A stretch of 57,742 nt of DNA, from positions 1 through 57,742 of the forward strand of contig JAEUSV010000151.1 in the NCBI GenBank assembly GCA_016788485.1, written 5' to 3'. Below, one piece after another: positions 33,770 through 42,500 of the stretch (position 1 is the stretch's first letter; the number at the start of each line of letters is the position of its first letter). A model generated the notes under the pieces. The model searched no databases. It had not been told where the DNA came from and saw nothing but the letters and a program-made list of their open reading frames with translations. A program made the translations under genes and the position numbers. Source of the DNA: Flavobacteriales bacterium (lineage in GTDB: Bacteria > Bacteroidota > Bacteroidia > Flavobacteriales_F > PHOS-HE28).

Positions 33770-34270
33770 CTATTGCAGCCAGCCCAGCTTGCGCAGGCCC
33801 GCACCGATCTCCGCCTTCGCGTCGGCACCGGTCACGCGAAGTTCCTGCGTGCCGTCGCCGGCAACCACCGCCCAGTCGAAGGTGGCGCAGCACTTCCGCT
33901 CGAAGGCCGCCACTTCTTCCAGCTCACTGGCGAAGGCGGCCGGTTCGCGGAACACGAAGGCATAGCCGTCCGGCAGTTCGTTCGTGGCCACGGCCTTGCT
34001 GAAGATGCGCTTCTTCACATCGGCGGCGCGTTCGGTCTGGGCTTCCGCGCTCAGGGTGCAGGAGTGGACGGGCTTGTCGCCTGCAGAGGCTTCGCGGTGC
34101 CCACCGCCGCACGTTGCGGTACACGAGGTACCACCACATTTGCCACAGATGGCGCTGGTGTCCTCCTTGTCGCCGAAACATTCCTGAATGGCATTGTACG
34201 AACAGCTTGTGGCCATGATGGTGAGCGCCGCCCCAATGAGCAGCGCCAGAGTAAGTGGTTTGTTCTTCAT
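33770..34270 (-). CDS. Cys-rich lipoprotein linked to merR
   Basis: 166 residues from the ATG at 34270, with a lipobox (TIMATSC). The first half is Cys-rich (ECFGDKEDTSAICGKCGGTS, then TATCGGGH). The second half (FSKAVATNELPDGYAFVFRE; VAAFERKCCATFDWAV) resembles a small family I recall from mercury and metalloid resistance loci, where an ERxCCPF motif recurs; here it is ERKCCATF. It is probably a metal-binding envelope protein induced by the downstream MerR regulator. The start would be almost leaderless given the promoter at 34280-34309. Exact ligand unknown. Confidence 0.72.
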   Translation of the reverse strand: MKNKPLTLALLIGAALTIMATSCSYNAIQECFGDKEDTSAICGKCGGTSCTATCGGGHREASAGDKPVHSCTLSAEAQTERAADVKKRIFSKAVATNELPDGYAFVFREPAAFASELEEVAAFERKCCATFDWAVVAGDGTQELRVTGADAKAEIGAGLRKLGWLQ

Positions 34271-34279
34271 GGCGGCGAT

Positions 34280-34309
34280 CTTATACAGTGGAGCATGGTC
34301 CACTGTCAA
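34280..34309 (-). promoter_or_regulatory. MerR-type promoter with palindromic operator
   Basis: On the minus strand a TTGACA (34304-34309) and a TATAAG (34280-34285) are 18 bp apart. The spacer is nearly filled by a perfect 8-bp inverted repeat, ACAGTGGA-N6-TCCACTGT (34285-34306). An operator with a dyad centred between over-spaced -35 and -10 boxes is the hallmark of MerR-activated promoters. The -10 box ends 9 nt before the lipoprotein ATG. The boxes look sigma70-like rather than the Bacteroidota form, suggesting the module was acquired. Confidence 0.75.
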
Positions 34310-34358
34310 GCGGAAAGTGCCGGCATCGTACTGGACACCTGATCGCAGATCGCACCAA

Positions 34359-34374
34359 ATCGTATTATTGCGAT
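34359..34374 (+). promoter_or_regulatory. ArsR/SmtB-type operator overlapping the arsR promoter
   Basis: ATCGTATTATTGCGAT is an imperfect palindrome (arms ATCGTA and TGCGAT, 5 of 6 complementary) of the ArsR/SmtB operator type, 16 nt before the arsR ATG. Inside it TATTATTG (34363-34370) is one base from TAnnTTTG, so repressor binding would cover the -7 element directly, a classical autorepression layout. Confidence 0.65.
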
Positions 34375-34390
34375 CTCCTAACGCATCTGC

Positions 34391-34756
34391 ATGGGTACGG
34401 CCAAGCTCGAAGAATTCACCGTCCGGGACAACCGGGTGGCACGCTACGCGAAGGCCTTGGCGCATCCCGCACGCGTGGCCATCCTGCGGTTCCTGATCGC
34501 CAAGCCCGGCTGTGTCTGCGGCGATATCGTGAACGAGCTGCCGCTCAGCCAGAGCACGGTCAGCCAGCACTTGAAGGAATTGAAGGAAGCCGGCCTCATC
34601 AAAGGTGACATCGAAGGGTCGCATGTGTGCTACTGCATCGATGCCAAGGAGTGGGCGGTGGCGAAACGATACCTCGCGGAGCTGATGAATGGCTTCAAGG
34701 AAGTGGATGCGGGGTGTTGCGGACCTCCGACGAAACGCATCGGTAAGAAACGATGA
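34391..34756 (+). CDS. arsR: ArsR-family metalloid-responsive repressor
   Basis: 121 residues. The winged helix-turn-helix is clear (FTVRDNRVARYAKALAHPAR; LPLSQSTVSQHLKELKEAG). KPGCVCGDIV on the alpha3 region gives the CxC of type-I As(III)/Sb(III) sensors, and a further Cys pair lies near the C-terminus (DAGCCGPP). Metalloid binding would release the repressor from the operator just upstream. It overlaps the aquaporin gene by 4 nt (ATGA) and is divergent from the lipoprotein-merR operon, with a 120-bp shared regulatory region. Arsenite is the expected inducer. Confidence 0.92.
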   Translation: MGTAKLEEFTVRDNRVARYAKALAHPARVAILRFLIAKPGCVCGDIVNELPLSQSTVSQHLKELKEAGLIKGDIEGSHVCYCIDAKEWAVAKRYLAELMNGFKEVDAGCCGPPTKRIGKKR

Positions 34757-35421
34757 GCAGCGCGGGGGCGACGAGGAAGTACCTCTGCGAGGTCATCGGC
34801 ACGTACGGGCTGGTCTTCTGCGGCACGGGTGCCATCGTCATCAATGAACAGACCGGCGGTGCCATTGGGCACATCGGCGTGGCCATCACCTTCGGTGCCA
34901 TCGTGCTGGCCATGATCTACGCCTTTGGCGAAGTGTCCGGGGCGCACCTGAACCCGGTGGTCACCTTGGGCTTCCTGGCGGCGGGCCGCTTCCCGGCGCG
35001 ACAGGTGGTACCCTATATCGGCGCACAGCTCATCGGTGCTTTCCTTGCCAGCGGCACCGTGAAGCTGCTTTTCCCGGACAACCTGGGGCTGGGCGCCACC
35101 ATCCCTGCGGGCCCGGCGATGCAGTCCTTCGTCCTCGAGGTCATCCTCACGTTCTTCCTGATGATCGTGATCCTGCAGGTAGCCCATGGCTCCAAGGAGG
35201 TCGGGGTGCTGGCAGGCATCGCCATCGGGTCCACGGTCCTGCTGGAGGCCATGTTCGCCGGCCCCATCTGCGGCGCCTCCATGAACCCCGCCCGCAGCCT
35301 CGCACCGGCGGTTGTGTCCGGCAACATGGGCGTGGTGTGGATCTACCTCCTTGCCCCGGCCCTGGGTGCCGTGGGTGCCGCTTTCATCTGGCCCCTGCTG
35401 CGCCCTGTTCCCAGATCCTGA
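34753..35421 (+). CDS. Aquaporin/MIP-family channel in an ars context
   Basis: 222 residues with six membrane helices and both half-helix signatures: HLNPVVT near residue 65 and SMNPARS near residue 176. Translation is coupled to arsR (ATGA overlap). Aquaglyceroporins in ars operons (AqpS type) conduct As(III) down its gradient and work with an arsenate reductase to detoxify arsenate; an ArsC-like gene is at 43730-44086. No ArsB or Acr3 pump is in the window, which supports the channel as the exit route. Substrate is inferred from context. Confidence 0.88.
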   Translation: MSSAGATRKYLCEVIGTYGLVFCGTGAIVINEQTGGAIGHIGVAITFGAIVLAMIYAFGEVSGAHLNPVVTLGFLAAGRFPARQVVPYIGAQLIGAFLASGTVKLLFPDNLGLGATIPAGPAMQSFVLEVILTFFLMIVILQVAHGSKEVGVLAGIAIGSTVLLEAMFAGPICGASMNPARSLAPAVVSGNMGVVWIYLLAPALGAVGAAFIWPLLRPVPRS

Positions 35422-35432
35422 CCATCCACCCC

Positions 35433-36206
35433 ATGCGCATCGCCCTCTTCAGTGACATACACGCCAACCTGCCCGCGCTGCAGGCCGTGCTGGCCGATAT
35501 CGACCAGCGCAAGCCCGACGCGATCTTCTGCCTCGGTGACCTCGTGGGCTACAACCGGTGGCCGAATGCGGTGATCGACCTGGTCCGCCAACGCGGGATC
35601 CCCACCATCGCGGGCAACTATGACTTCGGTATCGGCCGTAGCAGCGACGACTGCGGATGTGCGTACAAGACCGATGAGGAGAAAGCCATGGGCGCCATCT
35701 CCATCGCGCGCACCAACCAGCTCGTGGGCGATGAGCAGCGCCGGTACCTGCGTACCCTGCCCGCCCACCTCCGCGTGGAATATGCGTTGAACAACGACAA
35801 GCTCGATCTGCTCCTGGTGCACGGCAGCCCGCGCAAGATCAACGAATACCTCTTCGAGGACCGTGACGAGAAGAGCATGATGCGCATCCTTGAAGGTGCC
35901 CAAGCCGACATCCTCTGCTTCGGACATACCCACAAGCCCTACCACCGCGTGTTCCCGTACGCGCGCGATGGGCGGACCGCCTACCGCCACGCCATCAATA
36001 TCGGTTCCGTCGGCAAACCGAAGGACGGTGATCCGCGTGCCTGCTACGCGGAATTGGACATTCCCATGAACATGTCCGCATACGAGCGCGATGCCCTGGG
36101 GGTCTCTTTCATCCGGGTTGAGTACGACGTGGAAGCCGCCGCACAGGGAGTACTGGATGTGGACCTGCCCGCCTACTACGCCGAGGCGCTTCGCACAGCC
36201 CATTGA
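35433..36206 (+). CDS. Metallophosphoesterase (calcineurin-like) in the ars cluster
   Basis: 257 residues from the ATG at 35433, 11 nt after the aquaporin stop. The di-metal phosphoesterase motifs are in order: FSDIHANLPALQ near residues 6-17, LGDLVGYN near 35, AGNYD near 66, VHGSPRKINEYLF near 129, and CFGHTHKPYHR near 165. Relatives hydrolyse phosphomono- or diesters. Its place between the aquaporin and a DUF2490 protein implies a role in metalloid tolerance, perhaps hydrolysing an arsenylated or phosphorylated metabolite; this is inference. Confidence 0.88.
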   Translation: MRIALFSDIHANLPALQAVLADIDQRKPDAIFCLGDLVGYNRWPNAVIDLVRQRGIPTIAGNYDFGIGRSSDDCGCAYKTDEEKAMGAISIARTNQLVGDEQRRYLRTLPAHLRVEYALNNDKLDLLLVHGSPRKINEYLFEDRDEKSMMRILEGAQADILCFGHTHKPYHRVFPYARDGRTAYRHAINIGSVGKPKDGDPRACYAELDIPMNMSAYERDALGVSFIRVEYDVEAAAQGVLDVDLPAYYAEALRTAH

Positions 36207-36208
36207 TC

Positions 36209-36919
36209 ATGCGCACAGCTAATGTCGTGCTCGCACTGGGCCTTGCTTTGTCCACTTCGGCGCAGGATGTCACCAGCTTCGGTCTGTTCCCCACCATCGA
36301 CCACAGCGGCGACCTGTCAAAGCGCTGGAGCTACAATGTGTATCTCTTCGACGCGATCAAGACCGGCGACGATGGTTCCGCCAACGCGACCGTTCCGAAC
36401 GGCTCGTTCTATGCCTACGCTGAGCTCGGAGCCACCTACAAGCTGGCCGAACGGTGGAGCGCAACAGTGGCTTACGTGCATGAACGCCAGTTCCCCTTTG
36501 AGCCCACGCAGCGCATGGAGAACAGGGCGTTCCAGCAGATCACATGGAAGAGACCCTTCGGGCGTACCGCTGTGAAGTTCCGCGCCCGGTTCGATGAACG
36601 TTGGATCCGGACCTATGACGCGGAGCAGGCCACCTTCAGTTCCAGGTTGCGCCTGCTCGCCGGGCTGAAGTACCCGAACGATACACGCACCTACCTCACC
36701 GGGTACTTCGAGGGTTTCCTCACCACCAGCGACGACTTCAGCTACGATGAGACCTGGGCCACTGCGCAGGTCGGCTTCAAGCTGAACGAGAACCATGCGC
36801 TCGAAACCGGGGTGCTGTTCATCGATTGGCGGATGCCCTATGGGTGGATGCACCAAGCCTACATGCAGCTCACCTGGGTGTCCACGCTCGGCCCCAGGGA
36901 TCGGCCCCAAGGCCACTAG
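36209..36919 (+). CDS. DUF2490-like outer-membrane beta-barrel protein
   Basis: 236 residues from the ATG at 36209, 2 nt after the phosphoesterase stop, with a signal peptide (TANVVLALGLALSTSAQ). Alternating aromatic strands (WSYNVYLFDAI; AYAELGATYKLAERWSAT; LRLLAGLKYPNDTRTYLTGY) and the pattern of DUF2490 indicate a small barrel. As the last gene of the arsR-aquaporin-phosphoesterase operon it may provide an outer-membrane route for the solute the aquaporin releases to the periplasm. That function is a guess. Confidence 0.72.
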   Translation: MRTANVVLALGLALSTSAQDVTSFGLFPTIDHSGDLSKRWSYNVYLFDAIKTGDDGSANATVPNGSFYAYAELGATYKLAERWSATVAYVHERQFPFEPTQRMENRAFQQITWKRPFGRTAVKFRARFDERWIRTYDAEQATFSSRLRLLAGLKYPNDTRTYLTGYFEGFLTTSDDFSYDETWATAQVGFKLNENHALETGVLFIDWRMPYGWMHQAYMQLTWVSTLGPRDRPQGH

Positions 36920-36953
36920 CCACGAGCCCCGTGGGCACCGGACCCGACCCCGA

Positions 36954-37502
36954 TCACAGCTGCAGGATCCGCCACGCCCCACGCAACACCAGGCCGAACA
37001 CCACAGTGCCCACCAGGAGGTCCGGCCAAGGCGTGCCGGTGAGCGCCACCAGCCCTGCGGCCACCATCACGCCCACGTTCACCTTCGCATCGGTGCTGGT
37101 GAAGATCCACGAGGCCTGCATGTGCGCCTCGCGATCCTTCGCCTTGCGCAGCAGGTACAGGCAGGCCAGGTTGCCCGCCAGCGCGAAGAGCGATACCACC
37201 ACCATGGTCCATGGCGCGGGGACCGCTACCGCACCGAACGTGCGGCGCAGCACCTCGGCGAAGCCCAGCACCGCCAAGCCGAGCTGGATGTAGCCACTGG
37301 TGTGCGCCACGCGGCGCTTGTGTTCCACCGCCTTGCCGATGGCGGCCAGCGCCAGGCCGTACACGAAGGCATCCGCCAGCATGTCCAGCCCATCGGCCAC
37401 CAGGCCCATGCTGCGCGCCAGCCAGCCCGCCACGCTCTCGACCACGAAGAAGCCCGCGTTGATGGCGAAGACCCAGAGCAGCGTGCGGCGGTCGGCGTGC
37501 AT
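36954..37502 (-). CDS. CDF-family cation transporter, short form
   Basis: 182 residues from the ATG at 37502. Six hydrophobic segments match the membrane domain of cation diffusion facilitators, with acidic metal-site motifs GLVADGLDMLADAFVYG in TM2 and TSTDAKVNVGVMVA in TM5. The ~100-residue C-terminal cytoplasmic domain of CzcD is absent, so this is the short form seen beside metal-resistance genes. Expected activity is Zn/Co/Cd:H+ antiport. It is convergent with the DUF2490 gene. Confidence 0.85.
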   Translation of the reverse strand: MHADRRTLLWVFAINAGFFVVESVAGWLARSMGLVADGLDMLADAFVYGLALAAIGKAVEHKRRVAHTSGYIQLGLAVLGFAEVLRRTFGAVAVPAPWTMVVVSLFALAGNLACLYLLRKAKDREAHMQASWIFTSTDAKVNVGVMVAAGLVALTGTPWPDLLVGTVVFGLVLRGAWRILQL

Positions 37503-37551
37503 GGTGGGGCGGATGGTCAAAGGTGGTGTTGATCCACGATGAACGGGAAAC

Positions 37552-37577
37552 AACAAGGCCCCCCTTTCGGGAGGCCT
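37552..37577 (-). terminator. Probable intrinsic terminator of the Cys-rich gene
   Basis: A 9-bp stem with one mismatch (AGGCCTCCC and GGGGGGCCT on the minus strand) closes a GAAA loop and is followed by TTGTTGTTT. It lies 24 bp past the stop of the Cys-rich exported gene and stops read-through into the CDF gene. Confidence 0.65.
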
Positions 37578-37601
37578 CGCTGTCGGATCATCATGGTGCG
37601 C

Positions 37602-37961
37602 TCAATGGCACACGCAACCCGGCTTGTTGGGGCAGGGTGCGGCGCCTTCCGTGCTCGCGGGCTTCACCCCACCGGGGCAAATGCAACCCGGGCGGTTCGG
37701 GCAGGGTGCGCCGGCAGCGGCAACGCCCGCTTCGGCACCCACCGTGGCCACGGCCGGAGGGGTTTCCTCCGCGCGCGCCACAACCACGGGTGCGGTGGCG
37801 TTCTGCGCCTGCTCGCCCGCCACCGGGGCAACGGCCATGGTGGCCTCGGCCTTGGGTGCGCAGGAGCCTTGCGCTTTGTGCGCGCAGCAGCCCGTGCCGC
37901 TTTGGGCGGTTGCTGCTGCTGAAATGAAGATGGCCACCAGGACCATCAGGAACTTGTTCAT
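37602..37961 (-). CDS. Cys-rich exported protein with repeated CPNxPGCxC motifs
   Basis: 119 residues from the ATG at 37961, with signal peptide MNKFLMVLVAIFISAAATAQ. Cys are grouped: GTGCCAHKAQGSC right after cleavage, then an Ala/Val/Thr/Glu-rich linker, then APCPNRPGCICPGG and, near the end, APCPNKPGCVCH. The last two are an internal repeat of CPN[RK]PGCxC, probably one metal site each. The layout suggests a periplasmic or surface metallothionein-like sink. No family recognised. The intrinsic terminator downstream supports it being a real transcript. Confidence 0.65.
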   Translation of the reverse strand: MNKFLMVLVAIFISAAATAQSGTGCCAHKAQGSCAPKAEATMAVAPVAGEQAQNATAPVVVARAEETPPAVATVGAEAGVAAAGAPCPNRPGCICPGGVKPASTEGAAPCPNKPGCVCH

Positions 37962-38007
37962 GTGTTCGGTTCTTTGTTGGTGTGAAAAGAGGCACGTTGG
38001 GCGATCA

Positions 38008-38376
38008 TCAGGCCTGGAACGCCGCTGCGTTCGGCGGGTGCCAGATGGCCTCCACCACCGGCGTGGGCAGCGTAACGGCCACTGGGGGGTACGCGCGCTC
38101 ATCCTGATGCAATACGATCACCAGGCGCAGCGGGTCCACGGGGGGCGGAACGGAACAGGCGCAGCAGCGCATGAAGGGAATGCAGGGCTGCGGTGCCTCT
38201 GGCCGGTCTCCCTTGGGCGTGGGCTTTTCGGTAGGCGCTGAACAACTCCCTCCGCAAGCGCTTCCGCAGGGGGCCTCCGCGGCGCTCGCCTCGGCACACC
38301 CACCCGCCGCGCAGGCCAAGGGCGAACTGGCCACCAGCACGGAGGCGATGAGCAACAGGGCGACGAGGGACCGCAT
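38008..38376 (-). CDS. Small exported Cys-rich protein with CC...PP pattern
   Basis: 122 residues from the ATG at 38376, with a signal peptide (LLIASVLVASSPLACA). Eight or more Cys occur in the first 75 residues (APCGSACGGSCSAP; PCIPFMRCCACSVPPPVDP), followed by a Cys-free tail with AIWHPPNA near the end. The outline resembles the protein encoded at 31804-32196 and small Bacteroidota copper-locus proteins. It is probably a soft-metal ligand. It lies 46 bp upstream of the CPNxPGCxC protein on the same strand and may share its transcript. Confidence 0.62.
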   Translation of the reverse strand: MRSLVALLLIASVLVASSPLACAAGGCAEASAAEAPCGSACGGSCSAPTEKPTPKGDRPEAPQPCIPFMRCCACSVPPPVDPLRLVIVLHQDERAYPPVAVTLPTPVVEAIWHPPNAAAFQA

Positions 38377-38383
38377 TCAAGTT

Positions 38384-38391
38384 GCAAGGTA
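38384..38391 (-). promoter_or_regulatory. TAnnTTTG-like -7 box
   Basis: TACCTTGC on the minus strand ends 7 nt before the ATG at 38376. The same TAnCTTGC form precedes galE and the GH29 gene at 49362. Confidence 0.4.
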
Positions 38392-38408
38392 CGACGAAGG
38401 GCGGGCAA

Positions 38409-39584
38409 TCAGGTGGAACGGCGGCGCGTGTACCGAAGCAGGTAGGCGATCACCACAAGGGCGGCAGCGCCCGTAACGGCAAAGGTGACGGTGGGCCCGA
38501 ACGCGAACCACAACAGCCCCGCGACCGAACTGGCCACCAGCGCACAGATGCTCTGGAAACCGGCGAAGGTCCCGATCGCCGTGGCCGTGTCCTTGCTGTC
38601 AGTGACCTCCGTGATCCACGCCTTGGCGATGCCCTCCGTGGCGGCGGCATACAGACCATAGAGCAGGAAGAGCAAGCCGATGAAGACCAGGCCACCGCCC
38701 ACGGCCATGCCCGCATACACCAGCGCGAAGAGCCCGAGGCCGATGAGGAAGGTGCGCTTCAGGCCGATGCGGTCCGCGAGCATGCCAAGGGGGAATGCCG
38801 CCAGCGCATAGATGAGGTTGTAGAAGATGTACGCGCCGATGGTCTGCGCATCCGTGAGGCCCGCGTTCTTGGCCTGCAGCAGCAGGAACACATCGCTGCT
38901 GTTGAAGAGCGCGAAGAGCAGCAGGCCCCTGCTCAAGCGGCGGTAGGCCTGTGGGCTGCGCTTCCAGTAGTGCGCGAAGGCGAGGAAGGAGACCGGTGCC
39001 TGCGGTGCCGGGCGCGCCTGTTGCGCATCCTTCAGCATGAACGATGCGGCCATGGCCAGCAGGCCGGGCGCGAAGGCGATGAAGAAGAGCGGTACGTATT
39101 GCCCCGGATGGGAATGCAGGTAGAGCAGCGCGAGCGCCGGGCCGAGCACCGCGCCCAGCGTATCCATGCTGCGGTGGAAACCGAAGACCCTGCCCTTGGT
39201 GCCGGGCGCGGCCGCATCGCTCAACATGGCATCGCGCGCTCCCGTGCGAACACCCTTGCCCAGCCGGTCCACGGTGCGGGCGAAGAAGATCCAGAGCGGT
39301 GCCACGAACAAGCCCATGAGCGGCTTGCTGATGGCGCTGAGCGCGTAGCCCAGTTGCACGAAGGGTGCACGACGCTGGCTGCGATCGCTCCACTGCCCGA
39401 AGTAGCCCTTGCTCAACCCGGCGGTGGCTTCCGCCAGGCCCTCCAGCACACCGATCAGCACAATGGAGAAACCGATGCTCTTCAGGTAGATCGGCATCAC
39501 CGGGTACAGCATCTCGCTGGCCGTATCGGTGAAGAGGCTTACTAGCGAAAGGATCCAGACCGTGCGGGTGATCAGGCGGGGCAT
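38409..39584 (-). CDS. MFS transporter
   Basis: 391 residues with about 12 membrane helices. The loop 2-3 signature resembles the MFS A-motif (GYFGQWSDRSQRRAPFV), and DRLGKGVRTGARDAMLSD is typical of an MFS subgroup often placed near metal and metalloid genes. The second half keeps the pattern (LGMLADRIGLKRTFLIG). The substrate cannot be read from sequence; drug, sugar-phosphate or metalloid conjugate are all possible. The end lies 32 bp from the start of the Cys-rich gene downstream. Confidence 0.85.
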   Translation of the reverse strand: MPRLITRTVWILSLVSLFTDTASEMLYPVMPIYLKSIGFSIVLIGVLEGLAEATAGLSKGYFGQWSDRSQRRAPFVQLGYALSAISKPLMGLFVAPLWIFFARTVDRLGKGVRTGARDAMLSDAAAPGTKGRVFGFHRSMDTLGAVLGPALALLYLHSHPGQYVPLFFIAFAPGLLAMAASFMLKDAQQARPAPQAPVSFLAFAHYWKRSPQAYRRLSRGLLLFALFNSSDVFLLLQAKNAGLTDAQTIGAYIFYNLIYALAAFPLGMLADRIGLKRTFLIGLGLFALVYAGMAVGGGLVFIGLLFLLYGLYAAATEGIAKAWITEVTDSKDTATAIGTFAGFQSICALVASSVAGLLWFAFGPTVTFAVTGAAALVVIAYLLRYTRRRST

Positions 39585-39591
39585 GGCGCGG

Positions 39592-42500
39592 TCACTTCCC
39601 CTCCACTACCGCTATCTCCTCCTCAGTAAGCCCATAAAGCTGGTACACCAGCGCATCTATCTCCTTGTCCGTCTTGGCGATCTCTGCGCCGAGCGCTTGG
39701 GCCTTGGCTTTCTCGGTGGTGAAGTAGCTCAGCCATTCCGCCTCTTCGGCCAAGCTAAGCTGCACCTTGGCCTTCTTCAGCTCGGCCAGGAAGCCCTTGA
39801 ACTCCAAGTCCGGCCAGTACTCCAGCGCACGGCTCAGGGCGGGGAGGTTGTACTTGGATTTGAGGAGGCCGAGATAGTTGAGTCTCACTTCTGTGAAGCG
39901 AGTTGAGAGATTCATCATATCCCTCGCACATTCAGCCAAACGTGGACCTGCAAAGCCTTGGCGTGGAAGCGGAATCTCCTTGATATCCTTGGGGTTCAAC
40001 TTTGGGAATTTGTCCTTTGAGTAATTCGCCGATGTCAGACTCATGTACCAGTTCACGAGCGCGCTGTTGACAATAGCCAAAGTTGACAGGAGCAGGTTTT
40101 CGTCGGCCCTATCAAGTAGCACGAATGGCGTGACCGAATGACCATGATAGTATGTGTCAAAGGCAGCACAAGCCTGAATTCTCTTGTTAGAACCTGGGAC
40201 TTCCCTGAAGAGTATTCGTGGACCGGAGAAGAACCGCGGTTCCCTTGGAGCTGCAAGCCAGGGGCCGTACCTCAGCCATTCCGTGCCTTCTGTCATGTAG
40301 TACCTGCTCACGTTCATACCATCCAACCACTTTCCACAACTTTCATCCACCTTGCTTGGGAAGTGAAAGCCTCTCTTCTCAATGAGTTCCTTCGAATGCC
40401 CACGATAGCTATCGTAGGCTGTGAGACCTTGCACGAGTTCACCTGTAGTGCCGAGTCGAATGGAAGCATTACGCACCTTCTCGACGATTCTTTGACGTGT
40501 TGGTGAGAGTTCGAAGTCGAGCTTCAATTGGTCTGTATCATGCCAGGTAGATAGCTTCACCGACCAGCCTTCTTGGCCGTTGTGCTTGACCAGGAGTTCA
40601 CCGTCGTACTTATGTTGCGATGAAGGAATACTCCTGAAAAGGGTAACGACGCTGTTGACCCGTACATCCTGAAAGACGTCCTCACCTTCGAAGCTCAATT
40701 CCAATGGTTGACTGTTCTCGAGAATGAAGCGGCGGATGTTCTCGGACTTTTCCAGCCTCAAGAACAGTTCAGGGGTTATGAAGCTTAGCAAGCCCCCCCT
40801 GTTCAGAACGCGAATGCCTCTTTCAAAGAAGTACAGGTAGCTCTCGAACTTGTATTGGTAGCTAGAATAGCGCTCCGCAATGAAACGTTTTGACGCTTCA
40901 TCGAACTCAGCCCCATACGGCGGATTCCCGATCACCACATCAAACCCGCCCTTCGCGAACACCGCCGGGAACTCTTTCTTCCAATCGAAGGCTTTGGTCC
41001 CCGCCACGGCGGGGTCGTCGATGAGGCTATTGCCGCACTTGATGTTGCCGCTAAGGTCGTTGAGCTTGCGGCCCTTGGTGGCGGTGCGCAGCCACAGGCT
41101 CAGCCGGGCGATCTCCACGCTCTCCTCATTGATGTCCACCCCGTAGATGTTGCGCTCCAGGATGTGGTCGCCGATGTCCTTGAACACGATGCTCTGGCCC
41201 AGCAACTTGCTCTCCAGCTCGTCCACGTAGCGGTGCTCGGCAATGAGGAAATCGAGCGCCTGGTTCAGGAAGGCGCCGCTGCCGCAGGCCGGGTCGCAGA
41301 TGGTGAGGCTTAGCAGCCAGTCGCGGTACACGTCCAGCTTGGTGTCCAGCTCCTGGATGGTCTTCTTCTGCCGGCCCTTGCGGCCCTTGGCGTACTCCTC
41401 GTCAATGATCGCCAGTTCGTCCTTCTTTTCCGCGCACAAGCGGCCCACGGTGTTCTCCACGATGTACTTGGTGATGTACTTCGGGGTGTAGAACACGCCG
41501 TCCTTCTTGCGCTTGGTCTTCTTGGTGTCCAGCGCGCGGCCTTCCAGCTCGGCGGTGATGGCCTCGATCTCGTTGAGGCTGTGCTCGAAGATGTGGCCCA
41601 GGATGTTCACGTCCACCTCGCTGCCGAAGTCGTACTTGGACAGCTTGCCCAGGTGCTCCTCCAGCACGGCATCGCCGATGCGCACGCCGTCCAGCACCTC
41701 ATCGGGCTTGAAGAGGCCGCCGTTGTATGCGAAGATCTCCTGCGTGGGGCTCTTGTGCCCGGTGTTCAGGTAGCCGAAGTACTTCTGGCAGCGCTCGTAC
41801 AGCGGGCGGTACTCGTCGAGCTCGGTAAGCTTGTGCCACTGGTCCAGGATGCCGCGCAGGGTGTTGGGCGGCAGCAGGCCCTTGTCCTCCCCGAAGAGCA
41901 CGAAGAGGAAGCGGTCCAGCAGCTTCTGGGTCTTCTTGTAGAGCAACAGCTTGTCGTGCTCGGGGCCTCCACCGGGCCCCGACCCGGCGTGGTTCGTGCA
42001 CAGGTCCTGCCACAGGGCGGTCTTGAAGGCGCTGTAGTCCTTGTAGAGGCGCTTGGTCACCTGTTCCTCCTCCTGCAGGCTCTCGGCCTTCACCTTATTC
42101 GGGATGCCGCCCAGCAGGTTGTCGCGCTGCAGGCACAGCCACAGCAGGCGGAACTGGTCCTCGGTGAGGGTGAAGAGGTCGAACTCGAGATGCTCCACCG
42201 CATTGTCGATGAAGAAGCGGAGCCGCTCGAAGTTGCTGGTGACCACGTACACGCAGTCGGTATGGTTAGCCTTGTAGTGGAAGGCCTGTGCGTTGATGCT
42301 CGCGAGGTCGGTGGTATCGGTGCCCTTCAGCTCGATCACGGCCAGCGCCTTACCGTTCTGCAGGATGGCGCCATCGGCCTTCCTGCTGCCCTTCTCGTTC
42401 TTGAACTCGGTGGTGAGCTGGAAGCCGGGTTGGGGGTTGAGGGTGTAGCCCAGGATGTCCACAAAGAGGTCGCGCAGAAACCCCTCCTGGTACTGCTCCT

